From Cephalotus follicularis (lineage: Eukaryota > Streptophyta > Magnoliopsida > Oxalidales > Cephalotaceae), in NCBI GenBank assembly GCA_001972305.1, contig BDDD01000539.1, positions 296,206 to 360,205 on the forward strand: 64,000 nucleotides of DNA. The letters are read 5' to 3'. A program made the position numbers and the translations under genes. Below are positions 12,235-23,942 of the stretch, one piece after another. Within the stretch, counting starts at the first letter, position 1. Each line of letters starts with the position of its first letter. The notes beneath the pieces were generated by a model. The model saw only the letters and a program-made list of their open reading frames with translations, ran no database searches and was not told where the DNA came from.

Positions 12235-15200
12235 TCACAAGTCTAACAAACCACCCCCACAAGTTGAACCCAACGTCCTCGTTGGTAGGGAGTCTAGGTA
12301 CTGCTTCACCACATTCTCAACCTGCCACAAAGTCACATCCCTTTCCCAGCTTGCTTCGGATTCCGGTAAACCCTTCCATTTCACCAAAAAATCTGTCCTC
12401 CTATTTTTCTTGCTTTGGCCAAGTGTTCGATGCTCTAGAATGCAGTCAACATCTTGATCAAATTGTTTTCTAATAACAGGGGGAGCTCGACGTGCTTGCT
12501 TCCTTGAAGCATCAACTAGATCTTTGTGAAAAGGCTTTAAGAAGCTAACATGAAATGTAGGATGCACTTTCAATCTATCCAGCAATTTCAGTTTGTACGC
12601 AACATTACCAACTTTCTTCACAATTTCAAACGGTCCGTCAAATCTTAGAATTAATCCTCGATGCACTGTTTTGCTGTTTATTTTCTTCCAAATTTGGGGA
12701 GTCAGCTTCAACATAACCTGATCACCCACAGAAAATTCCAAAGGCCTCCGCCCTTGGTCAGCATATTTCTTCATCCTTCGACTAGCCTTAGCCAAACTGT
12801 CCCTTGCCTCTTGGAACAACTCCTGTTTGGAACTAGCGAACCTATATGCGGAAAGACATGTACTACCTGCCCCTTGCTTCACCACCTCATGTGGAGTCAA
12901 AGGCTGCTGCCCATATACTAGTTCAAAAGGACTCTTACCCATTGCCGAAGACTCATGCAGATTGTAACAAAATTGGGCACTATCCAACAAGCTCACCCAA
13001 TTTTTCTGACTTGCACACACATAATGTCGTAAATACTCATCTAACAAAGCATTTATACGCTCCGTTTGGCCATCCGTTTGGGGATGATTGGCTGTGGAAA
13101 ACTTCAATTTCGAGCCCATCATATTGAACAAGGCTGTCCAAAACCGTCTGGTAAACCAAGTATCCCGATCACTAATAATGTCTTTCGGCAGCCCAAAATA
13201 TTTTACCACAAACTTGTAAAATAATTCAGCTGCATCTTCAACTGTACACGTGAGTGGAGCGGCAACAAATATAGCATACTTAGAGAAACGATCGACTATG
13301 ACCATAATCGAACCCATACCTTCGAATTTTGGCAATCCCGTAATGAAATCCATGGAGACAGACACCCAAGGCTTTTCTGGAATCGGCAGGGGTTGTAGTA
13401 ATCCCGCTGTCTTCCTCCGCTCAGTCTTATCTTGTTGGCATACTAAACAAGACTTCACGTATGCCTCAATCTCACTCTCCATCTTAGGCCAGCAGTATGA
13501 TTTGCTCAAGAGTGCCAACATACGCTGCCTTCCCGGATGCCCAGCCCATACGGAATCATGAGTCTCTCTAAGTAACTCCTGCCTTAGTCCTGCACCACAA
13601 GGAACATAAAGCACACCACCTAACGCATATAATAGGTCATCCTCAACCGAATATTTCCTCACAACTCCTTCCCTGACTTGCTGCAACAGTTTTTGATATT
13701 CGCAATCGGATTGTCCGATAACACGAATTTTGTTGAGGAAGTCTGATTCCAGCACAGTGATCGCAGCCACGATCTCCTCAACATGCTTCCTACTCAAAGC
13801 ATCCGCAACCTGATTATGCCATCCAGGCTTGTGTTGCCAAACAAAGTCATATTCTTGCAAGAATTTCTGCCATCTTGCTTGTTTAGTAGAGAGTTTCTTC
13901 TGTGTTTTGAAAAATGTGTTTGCTACATTGTCCGTTATCACCACGAATTTTGTTCCCAAGAGATATACACGCCACACGTGCAAGCAATGCACTACTGCCG
14001 TCATCTCTTTTTCATGCACCGAATACCTCATTTCTGCCCCATTTAATTTTAGGCTTTCATAGGCCACTGGATGTCCCTCCTGGACCAGCACACCTCCAAT
14101 AGCTTTATCCGAAGCATCTGCATGCACCTCAAAGGTTAAGTCAAAACAAGGCAATCGTAACACAGGTTCATTCGATACAGCGATTTTCAATTTTTTGAAA
14201 GCATCTTCACAGCCCACCGTCCAGTCCCATTTCTGCTCCTTCTTCAGCAGATCGGTCAGTGGAGCAACTTTCTTTGAATATCCCCGAATAAACTTGCGAT
14301 AGTAATTGGCAAGGCCAAGGAAAGACCGCAACTCAGCCACCTTGGTAGGAGCTGCCCAGTCAATTATTGCCGCAACTTTCCTTTTATCCATGCGCACATG
14401 CCCACGACTAATCACATGACCAAGGAACATAATTTCCGAACTAGCAAACTCACATTTCTCCATCTTCACATACAGTTGGTGTTCCCTTAACCGGCCGAAC
14501 ACTAACCGTAAATGCAACAAGTGATCCTCAAGGGACTCACTATAAATCACAATGTCATCGAGATAAACCACCATAAAGCAATCAATATAGTCATGGAAAA
14601 CGTCATTCATTAAGTTACAAAAAGTCGCTGGTGCATTGGTAAGACCAAAAGGCATTACCAAAAATTCATACGAACCATACCTTGTAACACATGTCGGTTT
14701 CCCCTCATCTCCACTAGCAATCCGAACCTGCCAGTAACCCGACCTTAAATCCAGTTTAGTAAAGATGGAAGCTCTAGACAGCCTATGAAATAAATCAGCA
14801 ACCAACGGAATTGGATATTTATTTTTGACCGTCACTTTGTTTAACGCACGATAGTCTACACACATGCGTAAGGAACCATCTAACTTTTTCTGGAATAATA
14901 CGGGGGCACCATATGGGGTTTTAGAGGGCTGAATAAACCCTGAATCCAGCAAGTCCTTCAACTGACTTCTAAGCTCCGCAAGCTCCAATGGTGACATTCG
15001 ATAAGGTGCCTGGGCAGGAGGATTCGAACCAGGGACTATATCAATTCTATGATCAATTGCACGGTGGGGTGGAAGGACTCGAGGCAGCTCCCTGGGCATA
15101 ACATCCGCAAATTCCTTCAACAATTCAGCTACCTCATCCACTACTTCCACAACAACATCAGGTTTGAGCTCAACCAAAGCTGCAATATATGTTGTTTCCC

Positions 15201-15969
15201 CTCTCCGTAAACCGTCACTCATTTGCATTGCGGACAACATAGTGTTCTTCCCCTTGTTTCCGCAACTGTTGTCCTCCATCGTATTTCCAGAAACAAAACA
15301 AGGTTGATTTTCATCCACAAACATCAAGCCCTTCAAATGAGGCATAGGGACTACCTTATTTCGCACCAGAAAGGCAATCCCGAAAATGACATCAAAATCA
15401 TCCAACGGAACTATCATTAAGTTCAATTGGCCCTTCCAAGCTCCAACTTGCAAAGGAACATCACGTGCCATACCTTGCACAGGACGTGTAACGGCATTCA
15501 CAGCTTTTATTTTACTTGTGTGTTTATCAACTTTTAAACCCAACTTCCCCACAATTCTTTCGTTCACAAAATTATGACTAGCACCCGAATCGATCATTGC
15601 ATAAATTTCCACTGAATTTAATACAACCTTGACATAAAGCAAACCTGGAAATGGTTTGGCCTGTGCTACCTCACGAATTGTGCTCAAGAGTTGTATAGGG
15701 TAAACTCTTGTTGGGCCTTCTCTATTTGGTTCGGAACTCCCTGCTTCCGCAGCCACAAGTGCATTCAATTTTTCCTTTCTTGGACAGTCCCTATCTCGAT
15801 GAGGACCATCACAAAGAAAACATCCGGAAGAGAATTTCAACTTACTTCCTTGGCCCTCATACCTCGTCTGTTTTTCTTTGGTAAAGGATTCTTTCTTTTT
15901 GTAATCCACCTTACCATCGAATTTCTTCTTGCCCTTCCTTAGACTTAGGCCTGCTAGAAGATTCAGCAT
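12235..15969 (-). CDS. Chr1 pol polyprotein (PR-RT-RH-IN-chromodomain)
   Basis: A 1244-aa open frame. In order: the gag-end zinc knuckle [13 protein letters not shown] (residues 50-62); aspartic protease IDSGASHNF (D127); reverse transcriptase about 320-560 with [10 protein letters not shown] (DD at 471-472); RNase H from HADASDK (D618) to VADALSR, with TDN rather than the usual TDH at 680; integrase zinc site H804, H811, C841, C844; integrase core D874, D934, E970 (DD35E spacing); GPY/F region about 1110-1145; chromodomain [16 protein letters not shown] (about 1194-1209). In this clade the chromodomain helps direct integration to heterochromatin. The first residues are gag sequence shifted out of the gag frame. 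The stop lies inside the 3' LTR and the PPT is translated as part of CGGG. Catalytic residues are present, so the enzyme could be near-functional apart from the gag-pol break. Confidence 0.92.
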   Translation of the reverse strand: MLNLLAGLSLRKGKKKFDGKVDYKKKESFTKEKQTRYEGQGSKLKFSSGCFLCDGPHRDRDCPRKEKLNALVAAEAGSSEPNREGPTRVYPIQLLSTIREVAQAKPFPGLLYVKVVLNSVEIYAMIDSGASHNFVNERIVGKLGLKVDKHTSKIKAVNAVTRPVQGMARDVPLQVGAWKGQLNLMIVPLDDFDVIFGIAFLVRNKVVPMPHLKGLMFVDENQPCFVSGNTMEDNSCGNKGKNTMLSAMQMSDGLRRGETTYIAALVELKPDVVVEVVDEVAELLKEFADVMPRELPRVLPPHRAIDHRIDIVPGSNPPAQAPYRMSPLELAELRSQLKDLLDSGFIQPSKTPYGAPVLFQKKLDGSLRMCVDYRALNKVTVKNKYPIPLVADLFHRLSRASIFTKLDLRSGYWQVRIASGDEGKPTCVTRYGSYEFLVMPFGLTNAPATFCNLMNDVFHDYIDCFMVVYLDDIVIYSESLEDHLLHLRLVFGRLREHQLYVKMEKCEFASSEIMFLGHVISRGHVRMDKRKVAAIIDWAAPTKVAELRSFLGLANYYRKFIRGYSKKVAPLTDLLKKEQKWDWTVGCEDAFKKLKIAVSNEPVLRLPCFDLTFEVHADASDKAIGGVLVQEGHPVAYESLKLNGAEMRYSVHEKEMTAVVHCLHVWRVYLLGTKFVVITDNVANTFFKTQKKLSTKQARWQKFLQEYDFVWQHKPGWHNQVADALSRKHVEEIVAAITVLESDFLNKIRVIGQSDCEYQKLLQQVREGVVRKYSVEDDLLYALGGVLYVPCGAGLRQELLRETHDSVWAGHPGRQRMLALLSKSYCWPKMESEIEAYVKSCLVCQQDKTERRKTAGLLQPLPIPEKPWVSVSMDFITGLPKFEGMGSIMVIVDRFSKYAIFVAAPLTCTVEDAAELFYKFVVKYFGLPKDIISDRDTWFTRRFWTALFNMMGSKLKFSTANHPQTDGQTERINALLDEYLRHYVCASQKNWVSLLDSAQFCYNLHESSAMGKSPFELVYGQQPLTPHEVVKQGAGSTCLSAYRFASSKQELFQEARDSLAKASRRMKKYADQGRRPLEFSVGDQVMLKLTPQIWKKINSKTVHRGLILRFDGPFEIVKKVGNVAYKLKLLDRLKVHPTFHVSFLKPFHKDLVDASRKQARRAPPVIRKQFDQDVDCILEHRTLGQSKKNRRTDFLVKWKGLPESEASWERDVTLWQVENVVKQYLDSLPTRTLGSTCGGGLLDL
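12249..12262 (-). promoter_or_regulatory. Chr1 polypurine tract
   Basis: The minus strand reads TTGTGGGGGTGGTT immediately before the LTR start TGTTAGACTTG. It would prime plus-strand DNA synthesis. It is unusual in lying within the pol reading frame. Confidence 0.8.
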
Positions 15970-16813
15970 CCGAAGTTTTATTGAGTTTATAATCCACCAA
16001 GCTATCTGCCGCAGCCATTGCGGAAGGTAAGTCTTTCACACACTGCCTCCGTAATTCAACCTGCGCCCACGACTGTAAACAAGACATGAAGTTGAACAGC
16101 TTGTCATCATCCGACATGTTCGTGATGTCAAGCATCAATGAACTGAATTGTTTCACATAATCCCTCACCGTACCAGTTTGTCTCAATTTCTTCAACTGGT
16201 CACGTGCATCCCAGGCTGTGTTGCAAGGAAGGAACTGATCCTTCAACTCTTTCTTCAAGGTCTCCCACAATTCAATTTTGGCACGCCCAGAATCATTTTC
16301 GTCATCATCCATTCGAGTTCTCCACCAGAGTTTAGCATCTCCGGTTAAGTACATGCTAGTGATCGTAACTTTTTCTCCTTCCAGAATACGAGCAGCCTTG
16401 AAGTATTGCTCCATATCCCACAAAAAGTTTTCCAAATCCTTAGCACTTCGTGTACCAGCAAAGGATTTTGGTTCCGGCAACTTCACTTTCGAAGGAGTTT
16501 CTGCAGCAACTCCTTGACCAGGAATCGCCCTCTTCACCACCATGATTTCTGCTTGTAGATCCTCCACCGCAGATTTGAAAGTCTCCGTCAACCGACCAAC
16601 ATCGCTTGCTAACTCAATGAATCTCGCATTACTTTCTGTCGAAAGAAGGGTAAGAGACTCCTGTAACATTACCCTGACAGAATGCAAATCTCTGACATGC
16701 GAAAACACCGAATCCGAATCCTCTGAATGAGGCACCCCCACCAGAAGTTCTAACCGCGCCACCCTATCTTTGATTGTGTCACCCGAAGTTCCTCCAACCA
16801 TGTTTACGAGCAA
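15911..16813 (-). CDS. Chr1 gag
   Basis: A 300-aa frame. Residues about 15-95 look like a coiled coil. A retrotransposon gag core follows at about 110-270, with [20 protein letters not shown], a WW pair (163-164) and [16 protein letters not shown]. The frame then leaves the homologous path near 15930-15942: it ends [10 protein letters not shown], while the overlapping pol frame reads on as KGKKKFDG into the zinc knuckle. The simplest reading is a single-base indel in a formerly continuous gag-pol frame. A programmed shift cannot be excluded. The first ATG (16813) is used here; MVGG at residue 5 is an alternative start. Confidence 0.85.
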   Translation of the reverse strand: MLVNMVGGTSGDTIKDRVARLELLVGVPHSEDSDSVFSHVRDLHSVRVMLQESLTLLSTESNARFIELASDVGRLTETFKSAVEDLQAEIMVVKRAIPGQGVAAETPSKVKLPEPKSFAGTRSAKDLENFLWDMEQYFKAARILEGEKVTITSMYLTGDAKLWWRTRMDDDENDSGRAKIELWETLKKELKDQFLPCNTAWDARDQLKKLRQTGTVRDYVKQFSSLMLDITNMSDDDKLFNFMSCLQSWAQVELRRQCVKDLPSAMAAADSLVDYKLNKTSDAESSSRPKSKEGQEEIRW

Positions 16814-16817
16814 CGAC

Positions 16818-16829
16818 GCTCTGATACCA
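16818..16829 (-). promoter_or_regulatory. Chr1 primer-binding site (tRNA-iMet)
   Basis: The minus strand reads TGGTATCAGAGC, a perfect plant iMet PBS, three bases from the LTR start TGTCACAGGG at 16833. Confidence 0.93.
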
Positions 16830-16832
16830 AAT

Positions 16833-17300
16833 TGTCACAGGGCAATTTCCATTTTTAAACTTTGCCAGGTGATGGCACCAGCACACTCTATGCTGGCTTC
16901 AGCCAAACTCCACACAGCACACACTATATGAGGTTATTTAATTTTTAAGGACTATGCACATGAAATTACAGAGGAGAACACCCTCTAACCTTTGTTATTT
17001 TACTCTTTAATTACAAAGGAATACTCACAATTCAGTACACAATTCTCACACACACTTTCGAGCCAACCATCCCCATATTTAAGCCACAAGCACAAAATAA
17101 GGTCTGGACAGGTGCAAGGCTGCCACCTGTCCAGGCAGTTGACACCCCCAACTGCTAGGCATTGTTGGAACTCTCTCCAAATGCCACCAAGATGCTCTTG
17201 CCTGAGTGTGTGCCTTGAGCCAATCAGCCACATGCTGAAATGCCCCAGAAATGCTCCCATAATGCTTGGTAACTGCCAGGTAGTGGGCTTGGTAACTGCC
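16833..17300 (-). repeat. Chr1 5' LTR, truncated
   Basis: 468 bp matching the Chr1 3' LTR from its TGTCAC end up to GGTAACTGCC, where similarity stops at 17300. The corresponding 3' LTR continues about 520 bp further (roughly 11735-12248). From 17301 the sequence is the copia LTR host. The missing part carries the LTR U3 side, so this copy likely lacks its promoter. Confidence 0.85.
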
Positions 17301-17424
17301 ACAAGTGATATAGCCATAACAAATTAGCACACATCATATATATAAGGAATAAGATTGTTTCATACAAGAAAAGATATTAAAATGATAGTCCATCCAATGG
17401 CTTGTTGGGTCACTACATCTAACA

Positions 17425-17436
17425 ATATCCCACTTG
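17425..17436 (-). promoter_or_regulatory. Cp2 polypurine tract
   Basis: The minus strand reads CAAGTGGGATAT, directly followed by the LTR start TGTTAGATGTAG. The position and GTGGGA core are typical of copia plus-strand priming sites. Confidence 0.7.
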
Positions 17437-17649
17437 ATCCTCAAGCCATAAACTCCTATAGCCTAGACCCATCGTCCCACGATGATGCTCCAGAGCCTTG
17501 GTGCCCATTGCCTTGGTTAGTGGATTTGCTGTGTTCTCCTCTGAGGAGACCCTTTCTAGCTGTATATCTCCCCTACTAATAATCTCACGGATCAAATGAT
17601 AGCGTCGCTCGATGTGTTTGGATCGCTGGTGAGACCGCGGTTCCTTGGC

Positions 17650-18894
17650 TTATGCTACAGCCCCATTATTATCACAGTATATTACAACTTGACTAATAAT
17701 GGATGGAACAACTCCTAGTTTAGTAATGAACTTGCGCATCCATACACCCTCCTTGGCGGCATCTGAGGCTGCTATGTACTCAGCTTCTATGGTAGAATCT
17801 ACAATAGTCCCTTGCTTTGAACTGCGCCAGCTCACAGCTCCACCATTAAGTACAAAAACGTACCCAGAGACAGATTTGTGATCATCCAGATCACTATCAA
17901 AACTGGAGTTTGTGAAGCCCTCCAATTTCAGCTCACTATCTTTTCCATAGATCAAGAACATATCCTGAGTCCTCCTAAGGTACTTCAGGATTCCCTTGAC
18001 CACTTCCTAGTGCTTCTCACCAGGATCAGACTGAAAACGACTTGTCATACCCAGGGCAAGTGTGACATCAGGCCTAGTACATAACATAGCATACATGATC
18101 GACCCTATTGCCGAAGCATAAGGTATCCGACTCATGCGTGCTCTATCTTCAGATGTCTGAGGAGACATCTTTCGAGGAAGATGAATTCCTTCCCCTATTG
18201 GAAATAGGCCTCTTTTGGAATTCTCCATGCTAAACCTCTTCAGTACCTTGCTGATGTACTGGCTTTGAGAAAGCCCAAGCAACCTATTGGATCTATCCAT
18301 GAAGATCGTAATACCCAGTATATAGGTGGCTTCTCCCAAATCTTTCATGGAAAAATTCTTAGTTAGCCATATCTTTGCAGACTGTAACATCCCTACATCA
18401 TTCCCAATGAGTAGGATGTCATCTACATATAGCACTAAGAAAATGATACTGGGTCCCTCTTGCTTTCGATAAACACAGGGCTCATCAACAATTTTAGCGA
18501 AGTCAAATGCTTTGACTGCTTCATCAAAACGTAGATTCCAGCTACGAGATGCTTGCTTTAGTCCATAGATGGACCGTTCGAGCTTGCACACCATGTGCAG
18601 GTCCTTAGAAGATGTAAACCCCTCGGGTTGGGACATATAAATATCCTCTTCAAGACGCCCATTTAAGAATGTCGTCTTGACATCCATTTTCCATATCTCA
18701 TAATCATAATGAGCGGCAATAGCAAGCAAAATCCTAATGGATTTAAGCATGGTGACAGGTGAGAAAATTTCTGTATAGTCGACTCCATGTCGTTGCCTAT
18801 ACCCTTTCGCCACAAATCGAGCTTTATAAGTCTCGATTTTTCCATCTGCATTCATCTTCTTCTTGAAGATCCATTTTGCACCCAATAGGCACAA
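17650..18894 (-). pseudogene. Cp2 reverse transcriptase and RNase H
   Basis: Two minus-strand pieces in the same phase, separated by one stop at 18004-18006. The first (295 aa) is copia RT with KWIFKKKMNADGKIETYKAR, KMDVKTTFLNG (residues 69-79), GLKQASRSWN and the catalytic LYVDDILL (YVDD at 156-159). The second (117 aa) is RNase H with SGYVFVLNGGAVSWRSSKQG, STIEAEYIAASDA and the acidic CDNNGA motif. Catalytic motifs survive, so inactivation is recent relative to Cp1. The link to the integrase frame upstream needs a frame change in the roughly 250-bp linker (18895-19144). Confidence 0.85.
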
Positions 18895-19144
18895 TGCCTT
18901 CAGGTGCTTCGACCAAATTCCATACTTGGTTGGAGTACATGGAATCCATTTCAGATTTCATGGCTCCTATCCACGCTTCAGATTCAGTGCCTTGCACTGC
19001 CTCTAGATAGCTGGCAGGCTCATCATCTTCAATGACGTTTATCTCATCAGTACCATCAATGAGGAAACCATACCTCTCAGGTGCTAATGGGATTCTGCCT
19101 GATCTCCTCCAAGGAGCTCTGCCTAACTGAGGACCATTCTCATC

Positions 19145-20454
19145 CTAAGATCCAATCTCAGTTGTGTCTGTTGAAGGTCTAACCTCCAACTCCTCCATCT
19201 CCTGTGTGGTTTCTACCTGTGGTAACTCCTTGAGTTCCACCTTACTCCCACTATTTCCTTGAAGAAGATATTTCCTCTCTAGGAACACAGTATTTCGCGA
19301 AACAAATATTTTTTGTTTGTTAGGGTGGTAGAAATAGTATACTTTAGTTTCTTTAGGATACTCCACAAACCTGCAACGGTCCGACCGCGCTTTCAGCTTA
19401 TCTGCGTCAAGCCTCTTGACATAAGCCGGATAGCCCCAAACCTTCAAATGGCTTAGGCTGGGTTTCCTCCCTGACCATACCTGGTATGGAGTAGAAGGCA
19501 CAGATTTTGAAGGAATCTGATTCAAGATAAAAGAAGCTGTATCTAGGACATAACCCCAGCGATAGGTAGGAAGGTCAATAAAAGACATCATCGATCGAAC
19601 CATGTCTAACAAAGTCTGATTCCTCCTTTCGGATACACCATTATGCTGTGGTGTTCCAGGAGGAGTCCACTGAGATAGGATTCCGTTATATCTAAGATAA
19701 CCTAGGAATTCAGCTGACAAGTATTCACCACCTCGGTCTGACAGAAGTACTTTAATCGATTTACCTGTCTGTTTTTCTACTTCAAGTCTGAACTCCTTAA
19801 ATTGCTCAAAGGATTCTGACTTGTGTTTCATCAGATACACATAACCATACCTAGATAAATCGTCAGTAAAAGTTATGAAGTATATATAACCACCTCGTGC
19901 AGTGACTGACATAGGACCACAAACGTCTGTATGGACTAAACTCAGTAAGTCCATAGCCCTTTCTCCTTGACCAGAGAAGGGTGATTTGGTCATCTTTCCC
20001 AATAAGCAGGATTCACAAGTTGGATAGGACTCCAAGTCTTGGATATCAAGGAGATCATCCTTAACAAACCGTGATAGCCTAGCATCACTAAGATGACCAA
20101 GTCTACAATGCCACGTATAGGTTTTATTTAGCTCAGTTTCTCTTTGACTTTTCTTATTACTTTGCTCAATGGACAAGATATTTGATTGTGAGGTGTTTAA
20201 GACATATAATCCATTGTTGATAACACCATTACCAACACAAACATTGTTTGAATATATGTAACATCAATTGTCTTGGAATTTAAGCTGTAAGCCCATACCA
20301 CATAAGTGAGAAACACTTATAATATTTCGTACAATATTCATCACAAAATAACAAGGATCCAATGTCAATACATAACCATTACATAAATTCACATCATAAA
20401 TCCCAACAGCTTAAGCAATGATCCTAGATCCATCACCAAGCCTTAAGTACAGGT
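19145..20454 (-). pseudogene. Cp2 integrase, 5' end cut by Tk1 insertion
   Basis: A 343-aa frame (to 20176) with the copia integrase zinc site H23, H28, C54, C57 and the core D84 (VHTDVCG), D147 (LSDRGGEYLS) and E183 (QHNGVSERRN), a DD35E arrangement. Downstream come the GYPAYVKRLDADKLKARSDR and fold-back region KVYYFYHPNKQKIFVSRNTV. From 20177 to 20454 a broken frame leads toward the protease region, which resumes at 26474 beyond Tk1. The integrase would insert element DNA; here it is separated from gag and protease by the 6-kb insertion. Confidence 0.85.
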
Positions 20455-20459
20455 CTCCA
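20455..20459. repeat. Target-site duplication of Tk1 (CTCCA), left copy
   Basis: CTCCA here and at 26469-26473 immediately flank Tk1. The 5-bp perfect match fits Ty3/gypsy insertion into Cp2. Confidence 0.9.
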
Positions 20460-20903
20460 TGTAACACCCCCGGATGGCGGGAGTCATTAAAGGGTCATAT
20501 CATACAGAACCTAAAATAACATATCTGAACATAACATTATTTATTAACCAAAACAACAAAAAACGTGGCAGTCTTATCATAACATTAAAACTTAACAATT
20601 AACCATTTTAAACTTTTACGGAAAGCTCAAAACATAATCCAGTTCCAATTTAAAACATAATAACATAATCATCAGTGTTTATGACCACTAAACATAACAT
20701 AGGGATCACACTCTAAAATCCAATACATAGGGTGGTCATCACTCAATCACACTTTCCCCCGCTGCTCCTGAAAACCTGCCGCATGGAAACAAAAATGTGG
20801 CTGAGCAAACCGTAGTACGGATAAGGGAAAACAAAACAGTAAACGATAATTTTAAAAGCAGTAAGGTTTCAATAATAACGTAACAGAAATCGTAAGTAAT
20901 CAA
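20460..20903 (-). repeat. Tk1 3' LTR remnant
   Basis: Parallels 23948 to about 24388 of the 5' LTR. It begins TGTAACACCCCCGG on the plus strand and stops at GTAAGTAAT, where RNase H coding DNA begins. The hairpin copy at about 20804-20818 has one arm mutated. Confidence 0.88.
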
Positions 20904-22800
20904 AATTTCTGCGTAAAGATGTACTTGAGACTCTTATGATTGGTAAAGACGTCACAAGTTTCTCCGTACAAGCAGTGCCTCCAAATCTTCAACGCAAACA
21001 CTACTCCTGCCAACTCGAGATCATGTGTAGGATAGTTTACCTCATAAGGCTTCAACTGTCTCGAAGCATAAGCTATCACATGACCGTGCTGCATCAAAAC
21101 ACATCCCAAACCTTTCTTAGAAGCATCGCTGTATATCTAGTATCGACCTGACCCAGATGGTAAACGAAGAATCGGTGCTGACACAAGACCATTCTTTAGT
21201 TTCTTGAAACTTGCTTCATGCTCCTCATTCCATTCGAACTTAGCTCCTTTCCTCATAAGCTGAGTTAGTGGTAAGGCTATAGAGGAAAAGCCTTCCACAA
21301 ACCGCCTATAATATCCAGCCAAACCCAAGAATCTCCTAACCTCCGTCACTGTGGTAGGTCTCGGCCATTTAGTAATAGCCTCAACTTTAGCAGGATCCAC
21401 ATAGATACCTTCAGCTGTAACCACATGACCCAAAAATGCCACATGTTCCAACCAGAACTCACACTTCGAGAACTTCGCGTAAAGCTGATTCTTCCTCAGA
21501 ATACTCAACACTACACGAAGCTGTTCTTCATGCTCTTCCTTCGACTTTGAATACACGAGAATGTCATCTATGAACATAATAACAAGCTGATCCAAGTACT
21601 CATGGAACACCCTATTCATCAGATCCATAAAAACTGCCGGTGCATTAGTGAGTCCGAAAGGCATCACCAAAAACTCATAATGCCCATACCGAGTACGGAA
21701 AGCAGTTTTAGGCACATCTTCATCCTTTATCCCAAGCTGATGATATCCTGATCTCAATTCAATCTTCGAGAAATACCGAGCACCCTGGAGTTGATCAAAC
21801 AAGTAAACAATCCTAGGTAGCGGGTATTTATTCCGAACAGTGATTCGGTTCAACTCTCTGTAGTCTATGCATAACCTCATAGACCCGTCTTTCTTCTTCA
21901 CAAACAGAACCGGAGCACCCTACGGTGAAACACTAGGCTGAATGAAACCCCGATCCAACAGCTCTTGTAACTGTTCCTTCAATTCTTGCAGTTCCAACGG
22001 TGCCATTCTGTAAGGTGCCTTAGATAAAGGTGCCTCTCCGAGAATGAGTTCGATGGTAAACTCCATTTCCCGTGGCGGTGGCAAACCCGGTAACTCCTCT
22101 GGAAATACATCCAAAAATTCTCATACCACAGGATAGTCTTCAATGCTCAACCTTTGAGACATCCTTCACAACAGCTAAGAAACCTTCAGCACGCTTAGCC
22201 ACCAATTTCTGAGCCTTCAGAGCAGATATAACTTTCACTTCTTTTCTCGGCTGTGAACCCTGATAAACAAAATCAGGTATGTTCACATCCCCAAATAGAA
22301 TCCTCCGAGCGTAACAATCAATCGTAGATCGATGACGATCCAACCAGTACATACCCAGAATCATATCGAAGTCATACATATCAATAGGCAGAAGATCCGA
22401 ATCACGAACCTGATCATCGAAAACAAGAGGACAAGCATAAAAACACTCAGCAATCACAACAAAAGAACCCGTAGGGGTCGAAAGAACCAAAGCTGGATCA
22501 AGCAACTGTGAAGACATCCCAAGATGCCGAACAAAAGACCTCACTATAACCGAGTGGGTCGATCCAGTATCAAACAAAACATAAGCCCTACGGTTACCAA
22601 CATAAATAAAGCCCGAAGCAGTACCAGGTGCATTAGCAGCCTGCTGAGTCGTGATAGCAAAGACACGACCTCCCACATTGAGCTGTCCATGATCAACATT
22701 GTTCCCCTTCCTTTCCTTTGCACGAGGGTCAGGACAATACTGCACGAAATGCCCTTTCTGTCCACACACAAAACATGCCCCAATAGCCTTGTAGCACACT
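20904..22800 (-). pseudogene. Tk1 pol remnant (PR-RT-partial RH)
   Basis: Broken minus-strand pol. The protease has YVLFDTGSTHSVI (about 22590-22550) and MILGMYWLDRHRSTIDCYAR. RT pieces at 21920-22114 and 21137-21901 show [31 protein letters not shown] sequence and [14 protein letters not shown] (FIDD in place of YVDD). The RNase H frame 20900-21109 has [14 protein letters not shown] and [13 protein letters not shown] (the usual DH is NH here) and then breaks at the deletion. Integrase is absent. The parallel plus-strand copy in Tk2 shows what is missing. Confidence 0.85.
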
Positions 22801-23777
22801 CCCATTGGATGCTCTCAACCACACACATCGCACTTGGCAATCTGGACATCCGTAGCTCCCTGAGTCTGCCTCTGGTCATTACCGGGCGGTTGCTCTCCCC
22901 GGTTATCATTTCTCTTCCCTCGTTTTCCATTCCTATTCTTATTGTGTCCATAACCTTGCCCTTGAGAATCCCCTCTGCTTCTCTTTCTGTCACTCTCTTG
23001 ATGAGCTGCCTGGAAATCTAACCTTTCCAGCTCTATGTTCTTCGCTGCATTTGCCACCTCAGAAACATCAGCAAACCTGGTGTTGATCAGTTTACCCCAG
23101 AATTGATAATGCAACTTCCACTTAAACTTTTCTGCTTGCTCCAGTGCTGTCCCCGCCGCAGAACCAGCAAAACCAGCAAGCCTAGTAAAACGAGTCACAA
23201 ATTCTGTCACCGACTCTCCATCCTTCTGTCTAGTATAGATGAACTCTCTGGCGTAAGCCTGCTTATCAGCAGTGGGAAAGTACTACTGATAAAAGACTTC
23301 ACAAAACTCAGACCAGGTCAAAGTCTCCGCATAGTTTCCACCCTTAGCAAAACCACAGCTTTCCACCATTTCTGAGCATCACCCTCAAGCTTGTAAACAG
23401 CTAGCTTAATCTTCTATTCATCACTGCAAACCAAGCACATCAAAGATCTTATCCATATGAGCAATCCAGTGCTCAGCCTCCATAGGAGTCATGGCTGAGC
23501 TGAAAGATTGCAGTCTCTGCTTCTCGAACCGCTCTAGCCAGACATAAGTGGGAGTATCAGTCCTGTCCCTAGCATCTCTTCCCAACTGAACATCAGCTGG
23601 AGTATCGTTAGCAACAACCGGCTCCCTACGGCCCTGATTCTGATTCTGCTCACTCAACGCGCGTCATACCTCCTGAGCGACTACCTGACGTACAAGCTCC
23701 TCCATAGAAGGCTCATTTCTGACTTCCTGAGCCTCAATGAGTGCAGTCCTCCGAGCAGCGTTCCTTGTACGTGCCAT
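22801..23777 (-). pseudogene. Tk1 gag remnant
   Basis: Starts at an ATG at 23777 (MARTRNAA, parallel to MVCTRNAA of Tk2). An in-frame TGA follows after RQVVAQEV, and frames at 23421-23657 and 22815-23210 hold the gag core (TPMEAEHWIAHMDKIFDVLG) and the basic region. A zinc knuckle (CFVCGQKGHFVQYC) lies at about 22770-22735, near the start of the 221-aa frame that leads into protease. Stops and shifts prevent translation as one protein. Confidence 0.8.
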
Positions 23778-23930
23778 CTAAGAAAAGGTAACCAAAACAT
23801 ATAACATCACAAGGAACAAAACCAAAACAGAAAACATATCATAAACTCATAACCGAATCAGCCTAACCCAATGTCTACCCAATCTCACAGGTCAAACCTA
23901 GTTAGGTCTTCTAAGGAAACAAAACCTAAT

Positions 23931-23942
23931 TCTCTGATACCA
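23931..23942 (-). promoter_or_regulatory. Tk1 primer-binding site (tRNA-iMet)
   Basis: The minus strand reads TGGTATCAGAGA, one base from the usual iMet PBS, five bases from the LTR end at 23948. Confidence 0.88.

Larger units (their letters stand above)
9367..12248 (-). repeat. Chr1 3' LTR, interrupted by a solo LTR
   Basis: Pieces 9367-9545 and 11447-12248 together give about 980 bp. The first parallels 16833-17012 of the 5' LTR and the second continues from 17013 until the 5' LTR copy is cut at 17300. The LTR start on the minus strand is TGTTAGACTTG at 12248. The interval 9546-11441 is the nested solo LTR. Confidence 0.85.
9367..17300 (-). mobile_element. Chr1: chromovirus (Ty3/gypsy), nearly complete
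   Basis: Minus-strand element with a 5' LTR remnant (16833-17300), PBS, gag, a long pol with C-terminal chromodomain, a PPT and a 3' LTR (9367-12248, itself interrupted). The 3' LTR end is mutated (TCTCATAGGG where the 5' LTR has TGTCACAGGG). The outer part of the 5' LTR and some flanking host LTR are deleted at the 17300/17301 junction, so no target duplication can be checked. Chr1 has the longest frame of any element here, so it is probably among the younger insertions. Confidence 0.88.
7866..17424 (-). repeat. Copia LTR shared by Cp1 and Cp2, split by Chr1
   Basis: Two LTR pieces, 7866-9366 and 17301-17424, correspond to the ends of the intact Cp2 5' LTR at 49332-51518. The left piece starts TGTTGGAACC and merges with the sister copy at TGATGGAAT (7883). 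The right piece ends CTACATCTAACA exactly as at 51518. Between them sits Chr1. The stretch equivalent to 50788-51394 of the sister LTR (about 607 bp) is missing, so the insertion was followed by a deletion. The LTR has a Cp1 PBS on its left and Cp2 pol plus a purine tract on its right, and therefore serves two interiors. Confidence 0.75.

Noticed and set aside
11891..12457. 188-aa plus-strand open frame
   Set aside because: It is antisense to the Chr1 LTR and the pol C-terminus and shows no domain; a shadow of LTR composition and the real minus-strand gene.
16818..16829. tRNA-Met-like matches (TGGTATCAGAGC) as tRNA genes
   Set aside because: Only the short 3' complement is present beside LTR ends; no cloverleaf or internal A and B boxes. 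They are primer-binding sites.
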